Source: Desulfobacterales bacterium (GTDB lineage: Bacteria; Desulfobacterota; Desulfobacteria; Desulfobacterales; JAHEIW01). From it: a stretch of DNA of 54,219 nucleotides. Numbering within the stretch: the first letter of the stretch is position 1; each line of letters opens with the position of its first letter. The notes under the pieces are model-generated. The model was not told the DNA's origin and did not search any database. It saw only the letters and a list, made by a program, of their open reading frames with translations. Shown here one piece after another: positions 35,723 to 40,748 of this stretch. The stretch is from the NCBI GenBank assembly GCA_020348305.1, contig CP070746.1, forward strand, positions 5,798,489 to 5,852,707, read 5' to 3'. Position numbers and translations under genes: made by a program.

Positions 35723-36423
35723 GAGACACTCATTTTTTTCTGTGTGACAACGGTCGACTGATTCCGATCTAGCCACACTTTGGACGGATTGTCCGGCAGA
35801 TCCGCCTCATCCACAAACAGCCGAAAAGGAAACTGAATATTCCATTGACATCGGCGGCCATCGTATCGACCCACGACTCTCCTGCCTACCAGCAATTGAA
35901 GCTTAACCTGTCCGGCGATTTTAAAAATAGCGACACGGGGGCTGAAGTGCAAAGGTAACAGGCCCGATACCAAGCCCCGGCAACCGGCACCGCGATAAAG
36001 GGGATGTAACACAGGTCTAACTGCACGAACCAGGACACGTCGCCATCGATTTTTACGGGCCAATAGCCGCCCGACCCAACCTCCGGCGATTTTGCGATAC
36101 TGCCGGCCGCGCCATGCCGCCACTACCTGGCCAAGGATGTGGCCTGGGTCCAGAAGCCATGGATCGCAGGCGTTGCTGTTTTCACCACGCGTGCGAACGC
36201 CCCGTGGCGTTACGCAAACGACACGATGCACCACAGGCGTTTTTTGCCCGGGCGGTAAGCAAAATATTACGTCTCCGACCTGTATGCGCCTCTCGATATA
36301 GGGCCTGACCTGCAGTAGGTCCTGCTCCCCGAGAATTGGTTTCATGCTGGACCCAGCGAGCCCGCAGCAGAAAACACCCTTGGTTTTCTCATCTATTAGG
36401 TTAAAAAATGGTCCTATGTCCAT
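35719..36423 (-). CDS. S26-type (signal-peptidase-like) serine peptidase of RiPP cassette
   Basis: A 234-residue protein whose first ~110 residues match the S24/S26 catalytic core. AGSSMKPIL holds the nucleophile Ser, GDVIFCLPPG is the box before the general base, and PVVHRVVCVTP puts His where bacterial LepB has Lys. Ser/His usage is that of the archaeal/eukaryotic (S26B) branch. RTRGENSNACDPWLLDPGHI then matches the GDN-like box. No N-terminal membrane anchor is seen, unlike LepB. The remaining ~120 residues are Arg-rich and unassigned. In a cassette lacking a C39 or S9 peptidase, this is the best candidate for leader removal from the Cys/Gly-rich precursor. It starts 47 bases after the ScmC-like gene and overlaps the next gene by 4. 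Confidence 0.78.
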   Translation of the reverse strand: MDIGPFFNLIDEKTKGVFCCGLAGSSMKPILGEQDLLQVRPYIERRIQVGDVIFCLPPGQKTPVVHRVVCVTPRGVRTRGENSNACDPWLLDPGHILGQVVAAWRGRQYRKIAGGWVGRLLARKNRWRRVLVRAVRPVLHPLYRGAGCRGLVSGLLPLHFSPRVAIFKIAGQVKLQLLVGRRVVGRYDGRRCQWNIQFPFRLFVDEADLPDNPSKVWLDRNQSTVVTQKKMSVS

Positions 36424-36470
36424 ATCATTGGGCTTTGTATACGCGAGTCATGAACCTCACTGCCCGATTT

Positions 36471-37448
36471 TCATTGATTCTTGCAGCAGCAAGCGATCGC
36501 TCGCTCGATCTCATGCCAGAAGCAGCCGTTGAGGCTTAACTTCAGACGATAGACGGGAACAGCTTCGACTAACGCGCAGACGTTATTGAATCGTTCCGTA
36601 CGGAGGACGCGGAGTTCATCTTTCCTCAGTCCATGGGACATTGCCAAATAAGCCTGTTCTGCCGACTCAGTGAGCAGACCGATTGTCTTTCCGGCACCCA
36701 TGCTTTCCACGCGGTCTATGTTCGCCTTGTTCAAGAAGAAGATACCACTCAGGGGTACAGCATATTGCACATCCCAGCTACCGCCTGAGCCGCCAGATAA
36801 AAAAGCACTCCAGGTGGGCCAGGGGTGGGCCCAGTATACCCCCTGCTCGTCACGTATAATCAGGGTTGCGTCATCACACAGTGAGCGCCACGGATATGGA
36901 AGTCGTCGACTTGCGGTTGTCTTACCCCCTCCTCCCGGACCAGCCAAAATCACGCCGTATCCGTTCTTTTCTGCCAGAGCACCGTGCAGGAGAAATCCAC
37001 CTCGCGGCTGAGCATCGGCGCCAATCACCAGCGAAAGTTGCATGAGCTGCAAGACAAACAGGTCACTGCTTGTGACAGGGCTTAAGAAACAGGACATGAC
37101 GCCTGTACGAGCCTGCCGTAAGGCAAAACATAGGGCTGTTAATGGCGCTTTGTCACAGGCATATGAAGGGTACGATTGGGGACTGCCGGACAGTATGTTT
37201 GGTAACCGGCAATGCCCAAGTGATTTTCCGTCGTGGCTGTCCACACGCACAATCAATCGACGATCGGAACGGCAGAGCACTCTGAGTTGCATCGCCTGCC
37301 TGAGACCCGAGACGATGGCGGCTGCCTGCTCATCTGCGGCTGCAAAGCTCCACGTGGTCCCATCTGCCAGACCCAGACCAATGTCCGCTTCCGAACCGGA
37401 GCAAATTTCACTGCTCATTGGCATCCCCAGCTGCTGGACAACATTCAC
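36471..37448 (-). CDS. scmC: ScmC-like SynChlorMet cassette protein (HPr-kinase-related P-loop)
   Basis: A 325-residue protein with an HprK-like core. A His strand (GGFLLHGALAEKN) leads into the P-loop GVILAGPGGGGKTTASRRLP (GPGGGGKT at ~170-177), then SLCDDATLI, which matches the paired Asp of HprK. The later segment PLSGIFFLNK is the strand after the cap. HprK-type enzymes phosphorylate Ser/Thr, and relatives in RiPP clusters phosphorylate the peptide. The GTG start is chosen because GGAGG lies 8 bases upstream and the start falls 4 bases after the precursor stop. A frame open to 37700 exists but its extra 84 codons overlap the precursor gene and read as low-complexity Pro/Gly text. Assignment to ScmC is from cassette context plus fold. 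It was not verified against a profile. Confidence 0.8.
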   Translation of the reverse strand: MNVVQQLGMPMSSEICSGSEADIGLGLADGTTWSFAAADEQAAAIVSGLRQAMQLRVLCRSDRRLIVRVDSHDGKSLGHCRLPNILSGSPQSYPSYACDKAPLTALCFALRQARTGVMSCFLSPVTSSDLFVLQLMQLSLVIGADAQPRGGFLLHGALAEKNGYGVILAGPGGGGKTTASRRLPYPWRSLCDDATLIIRDEQGVYWAHPWPTWSAFLSGGSGGSWDVQYAVPLSGIFFLNKANIDRVESMGAGKTIGLLTESAEQAYLAMSHGLRKDELRVLRTERFNNVCALVEAVPVYRLKLSLNGCFWHEIERAIACCCKNQ

Positions 37449-37452
37449 CCGA

Positions 37453-37743
37453 TCATCCTCCGGGACCGGACGGACCGTTATTACATTCATTAGCGGCGCC
37501 ACTTCCGGTATCGCACTCCCGCCCGATGGCGCCGACCCCGGTCCTGCACCTTGGTCCACTGGCGCTTGTCCCTGTTCGGCAATTAGCATGTGCGGCACTG
37601 CCATCATTACACGACTGACCAGCCGCTGTGGCTGTTTGGCCGAGAGGGATCGCAACCGGGGCCTCATAGATCCGCTTTTCATTGGCCAACAAGGCGCCAT
37701 GTTCGTTAAATATTTTTGTGCGCGTGTCTTTCTGAATCGTCAT
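37453..37743 (-). CDS. Candidate RiPP precursor: 96-residue Cys/Gly-rich peptide with five CxxG units
   Basis: The peptide begins MTIQKDTRTKIFNEHG. A charged leader (~1-42, including NEKRIYEAPV) is followed by a core rich in Gly, Ala, Ser, Thr and Asn. Cys residues occur at 45, 55, 66, 77 and 87, spaced 10-11, each opening a unit: CNDG, CRTG, CRTG, CDTG and CNNG. It ends PSGPGG. Gene signals are strong. GGAGG lies 7 bases before the ATG, the ATG overlaps the radical SAM stop (TGATG), and the next gene starts 4 bases after its stop with its own GGAGG. Leader plus repeating core next to a PqqD homologue and two SPASM radical SAM enzymes is the classic RiPP layout. The modification is not known; thioether or C-C crosslinks at Cys or within CxxG units are possible. 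Confidence 0.82.
   Translation of the reverse strand: MTIQKDTRTKIFNEHGALLANEKRIYEAPVAIPLGQTATAAGQSCNDGSAAHANCRTGTSASGPRCRTGVGAIGRECDTGSGAANECNNGPSGPGG
37457..37461 (-). promoter_or_regulatory. Ribosome binding site GGAGG deciding the GTG start of the ScmC-like gene
   Basis: GGAGG lies 8 bases before GTG and spans the last two Gly codons of the precursor. It supports starting the HprK-related gene after the precursor rather than at the upstream ATGs at 37490 or 37700. Confidence 0.7.
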
Positions 37744-38870
37744 CAAACAACCTCCACAAGGTCATTCCACGCTAGTTGTGATACGTTGCTTTTCAAATTC
37801 TCCAAACGTGTCTTCGGAAACAGGCCGGCCTCCTGTGCCTGCTCACAGAACCAGAAGGGTGCCCAGATGTTTCTGCTCCGGTAATAGTTCTGGGCAATAC
37901 AGCTCCCCAGGCAACGACCTTTCATGACACATCCGGCACAGATGCCCTCAAAACGATGGGGAAGTCCCTCGCGAAGTTCCCGCAGCACCGGTGTGTGGTT
38001 CCAGACCTGCGCCAGATGATCCGTGGCGGCGTGGCCGAAGACAAGATCCGACACGGTCTCACCTATTCCACACAGGGCGTAGGATCCATCAGCCAGAACG
38101 CCGAGTATATCCAGAATTCCGCAAACCCCGCAGCCGTTCCCATGGGTGCCGAACATGTTGCCTAAAGGACGGAATGCCGGTGGGTGACCGTAGTAAAGCC
38201 GTAACGGTGTCGTATCTGCAAGAGCAGTCTCCGCCCATCTTCCTAAATCAACAAGCTCTTCAATGGTCAGTGCCTCTCCGCTCTCGTGCAGCCGTTGTCC
38301 TCTAGCCGTTGGCTGGACAAGGTTAAACTTGACCGATCCGGCACCCAGTGACTCAGCCAGACGGACGAGAGCCTCCATCTGATCTTTGTTATGCCGCATG
38401 ATCGTCATGATGAGTTGAGGATTGAGTCCGGTCTGCACCAGATTACGGATACCCCCAAGCGCGGCGTCGAAGCACCCCGGTACACCTCGAACCCACTCGT
38501 GGGTTTCCGCATCCGTACCGTCCAGGCTGACGGAGACAAAGGGATTTTTGCAGGCAGCCATTTTCGCGGTTAGCTCAGGCGTACACAGCACGCCATTGGT
38601 CTCAACCGTGAGACGGAGGTCTTCTGTCCGAATGAACTCCAACATCTCCTGAATTTGCGGATGCAGAAGCGGCTCGCCCCCCGTCAATTTGACCCCGCTC
38701 AGTCCGAGCGGTTTTGCCTGTTGAATGATCGATCGAAAAAGTTCGAGGTCCAGCGCAGGATGCGATCGCGCCTCGGTCCGGTAGCTGGGCGCAATCCAGC
38801 AGTGGCGACACCGCAGGTTGCAGTCGGCGGATAGGTAGAAATAGATTTGTTTTAACGGACCACTCAACAC
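37743..38870 (-). CDS. scmF: Radical SAM/SPASM protein, ScmF-like
   Basis: A ~375-residue radical SAM enzyme. From the GTG start, the SAM/[4Fe-4S] motif is CNLRCRHC at 17-24, preceded by IYFYLSAD. LTGGEPLLHP supplies the GGEP motif and VSVSLDGTD a later core strand. A SPASM region with auxiliary-cluster Cys residues lies at GNGCGVCGILDIL, ALCGIG, GICAGCVMKGRCLGSCIAQN and FWFCEQA. SPASM enzymes make C-C, C-S or C-O crosslinks in peptides. The GTG is preferred because AGAGGA lies ~10 bases upstream and it falls at the ScmE stop. A TTG 57 bases earlier is possible but lacks a ribosome site. The E/F labels follow gene order and N-terminal style and should be checked against TIGR04250/TIGR04251. 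Confidence 0.85.
   Translation of the reverse strand: MLSGPLKQIYFYLSADCNLRCRHCWIAPSYRTEARSHPALDLELFRSIIQQAKPLGLSGVKLTGGEPLLHPQIQEMLEFIRTEDLRLTVETNGVLCTPELTAKMAACKNPFVSVSLDGTDAETHEWVRGVPGCFDAALGGIRNLVQTGLNPQLIMTIMRHNKDQMEALVRLAESLGAGSVKFNLVQPTARGQRLHESGEALTIEELVDLGRWAETALADTTPLRLYYGHPPAFRPLGNMFGTHGNGCGVCGILDILGVLADGSYALCGIGETVSDLVFGHAATDHLAQVWNHTPVLRELREGLPHRFEGICAGCVMKGRCLGSCIAQNYYRSRNIWAPFWFCEQAQEAGLFPKTRLENLKSNVSQLAWNDLVEVV
37751..37755 (-). promoter_or_regulatory. Ribosome binding site GGAGG of the candidate precursor gene
   Basis: GGAGG lies 7 bases before the ATG of the small Cys/Gly-rich gene and inside the 3' end of the radical SAM gene. It decides the start of the precursor and shows that the small frame is translated in its own right. 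Confidence 0.8.
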
Positions 38871-39982
38871 GCCAACAGTTCCTCTTCCGGCAATCTTCCT
38901 CCCTCCTCCAGGAATCGTCTCAGACAAGCGTCGGGACTTGGATGATTCTCTTCACCGAGGAGGGTATATGCAAGCGCCGGACAGTTGCCGGTGCAATAGG
39001 GGATGTAATCGCAGCCCTGGCAAAATTCAAAATCACTCAAGGCAATATCCCTGCGCTCCCTGATACGCCTGAGTTCAGCATGGTTCTGCCAGACTTCCCG
39101 CAGATCGTCCCGGTTAATCCGCCCCAGCTCGATATGGCTCATTTGCTGGCAGGGAACCATGACGCCATCGGCTCGCACAGCTAGCGTGTTCAATGGCCCC
39201 CCGCACCCTGTCAGATACCCCCGTCCCGGAATGTTGGGTCGCCCTTCCCTGCGGGCTTCCTCCATCTCCATCCAGATCTTACCTTCGGCCAGCGGGCCCG
39301 CCGTTGCGCTGATGCGCCCATTGTATTTTTTTCTGAGTCTCAGAAGGGTCTTCATCGCAAGTGCACGCTCTTCCATCGTGAGCTGCACCTGCTCGGAATG
39401 CTGCCGGCAGAGACCCATAAACGAAGCGGCGTTGGTCGAAAAACTGTGTAGACCGACCTCTTCCAAAAGCAGCCTGGCAACTCCTTCAAGATCCTTTACA
39501 TTTCTCCGATGGATCGTGACCCGAACTGAAACCGAAACACCGTGTTTACTGAGAGACATGATTCCGTCCATCGTGCGTTCAAAATTTCCATTGCCCCGGC
39601 AGGCGTCGTGGGTGGCCGGCATTGAGCCATCGATAGAGACCTGAACTCCGTCACAGCGGCCGGTTTCAGCAACAAAGGCTGCCATTTCATCGGTGATCAA
39701 GGTTCCATTACTCAAGATGGTGAATCGCATCCGGTTGCGGACGATCCCATGGATGAGTTGCCTCAAATCTTGCCGGCAAATGGGCTCTCCACCCTCAAGT
39801 ATTACCTGCATGACGGCGCAGTCACTTAACTCTTCGAAAAACCGGAGCCATTCTTCGGTGGCAAGATCTTGATCGACATCTCCGGCACTACCAAAATGAC
39901 TGCAATACGCACACCGCAGATTACAGCGGCTGGTGATCGCCAGATCCACCGATCTTGGAGTACGGATGACTTTCATGCTCAC
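38864..39982 (-). CDS. scmE: Radical SAM/SPASM protein, ScmE-like
   Basis: A 372-residue radical SAM enzyme. The SAM-cluster motif CNLRCAYC sits at 20-27 after RTPRSVDLAITSR. VILEGGEPICRQDL is the GGEP motif and VQVSIDGSM a core strand. The SPASM region carries Cys at LTGCGGPLNTLAV, VPCQQMSH, FCQGCDYIPYCTGNCPA and DACLRR, enough for two auxiliary [4Fe-4S] clusters. The N-terminus is too short for a separate RRE domain, so it should depend on the PqqD-like protein for leader recognition. GTG is taken as start: GGAAGGA lies just upstream, one base after the scmD stop. An ATG two codons later is equivalent. It shares only fold-level similarity with the ScmF-like enzyme, so the pair probably performs different steps. 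Confidence 0.85.
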   Translation of the reverse strand: MSMKVIRTPRSVDLAITSRCNLRCAYCSHFGSAGDVDQDLATEEWLRFFEELSDCAVMQVILEGGEPICRQDLRQLIHGIVRNRMRFTILSNGTLITDEMAAFVAETGRCDGVQVSIDGSMPATHDACRGNGNFERTMDGIMSLSKHGVSVSVRVTIHRRNVKDLEGVARLLLEEVGLHSFSTNAASFMGLCRQHSEQVQLTMEERALAMKTLLRLRKKYNGRISATAGPLAEGKIWMEMEEARREGRPNIPGRGYLTGCGGPLNTLAVRADGVMVPCQQMSHIELGRINRDDLREVWQNHAELRRIRERRDIALSDFEFCQGCDYIPYCTGNCPALAYTLLGEENHPSPDACLRRFLEEGGRLPEEELLAC

Positions 39983-39983
39983 T

Positions 39984-40271
39984 TCAATCCTTCCGAATCT
40001 CGTATCCGACTAAACCTTGTTCACTCAGGTTCAGAATGAAGTCGTTTAAATGTTGCTCCGCCTCTTTAGGGACGTCTTCGCAGTTCGCTTGAAGCGTGTT
40101 TAAGATGTCTTCAACGGTGCGGTTCCCGTCCAGACATTTCCATACGAACACGCCGGTTGGATTGAGCCCGAAGGCATTGCCCGTATCAGGATCGAAGAGA
40201 ACGGCCCAGTCATCGAACTCTTCCCTCAGCACCACCAAAGGATTGGCGATGGGCATATCGTTTTCCGGCAT
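39984..40271 (-). CDS. scmD: PqqD-family RiPP recognition protein, ScmD-like
   Basis: A 95-residue PqqD/RRE protein. Typical strands and helices are LREEFDDWAVLFDPDTG, AFGLNPTGVFVWKCLDG (the N-x-x-G-x-x-x-W/L-x-x-L-D-G hallmark), RTVEDILNTLQANCEDV and a long C-terminal helix. PqqD proteins bind the leader peptide and deliver it to the radical SAM enzymes. It is the first gene of the cassette. The start MPENDMPI is chosen because AAGGAG lies 9 bases upstream. A longer frame adds 22 residues without support. Stop and next start are one base apart, so translation of the whole cassette appears coupled from here. Confidence 0.88.
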   Translation of the reverse strand: MPENDMPIANPLVVLREEFDDWAVLFDPDTGNAFGLNPTGVFVWKCLDGNRTVEDILNTLQANCEDVPKEAEQHLNDFILNLSEQGLVGYEIRKD

Positions 40272-40700
40272 AACTGACTTCTCCTTCTTTCCGCTAGACT
40301 GGCTACCAAAATTGGCAACGTGCAAACCTATCCACAAGGTTCTGCCCGTGTCCCATACTTATTTATATCATCGGCACTATTTGGGATGCATCAAAATCGG
40401 AAGTATTTATTGAAATCTCAATTAATTATGCAAATTTTGTACCATCAAAAGATTCTATAAATTTTCTTATATGTGTTGGATTTTGCCTGGCAAGAAACGC
40501 ATAATTATGGTCAGGGCGACAATTTTTTGTCGATGTGAATGTCAAATTTAGCATCAAGACGGTGAAGAAAGTAGCCGCCATGTGAGGTCACTTCAAATGC
40601 CGTTCTAGTTCAAACAGGACAATCGCGGGTATGCCTATATCATTTGGTGCGTTTGCTAACAGTTTTTTTTGCAACATTTCCTATTCCTTTAAAATAATAA
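40272..40700. other. AT-rich region upstream of the RiPP cassette, with possible decayed coding text
   Basis: The cassette promoter should lie here. Read leftward, TATAAAT near 40363-40369 could be a -10 box, but no well-spaced -35 is seen, and AGG-N11-TTGC further down is too poor for a sigma-54 site. On the minus strand near 40590-40655 a stop-flanked frame reads IGIPAIVLFELERHLK, like a PIN-domain fragment, and another reads HGGYFLHRLDAKFDIHIDKK. Both end at stops and look like remnants. The sharp drop in GC at the cassette edge is visible by eye. Confidence 0.4.
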
Positions 40701-40728
40701 AAAATCCAGGCCTCTGGGCCTGGATTTT
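40701..40728 (-). terminator. Strong intrinsic terminator (12-bp stem, A/T flanks)
   Basis: AAAATCCAGGCC and GGCCTGGATTTT form a perfect 12-bp stem around TCTG, followed on both strands by A/T runs. It lies 21 bases after the stop of the coiled-coil response-regulator-like gene. It isolates that gene from the RiPP cassette downstream and may work in both directions. Confidence 0.9.
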
Positions 40729-40748
40729 TTATTATAGGCCAAATATAA

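Noticed and set aside
37490-37700. Upstream ATG starts for the ScmC-like protein (37490, 37700)
   Set aside because: They overlap the precursor frame, lack good ribosome sites, and add Pro/Gly/Ser-rich text, whereas GTG at 37448 has GGAGG at 8 bases.
37042-37884. Long plus-strand frame (280 codons) across the precursor and ScmC region
   Set aside because: It is antisense to genes with clear motifs, lacks a ribosome site and any domain, and is explained by high GC content leaving few stops.
40300-40420. Sigma-54 promoter for the RiPP cassette
   Set aside because: An AGG-N11-TTGC match exists but the -24 element is poor; not enough to call.
40590-40655. PIN-like fragment (IPAIVLFELE) on the minus strand
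   Set aside because: Only about 20 residues between stops, no catalytic acids and no partner antitoxin; at most a remnant.
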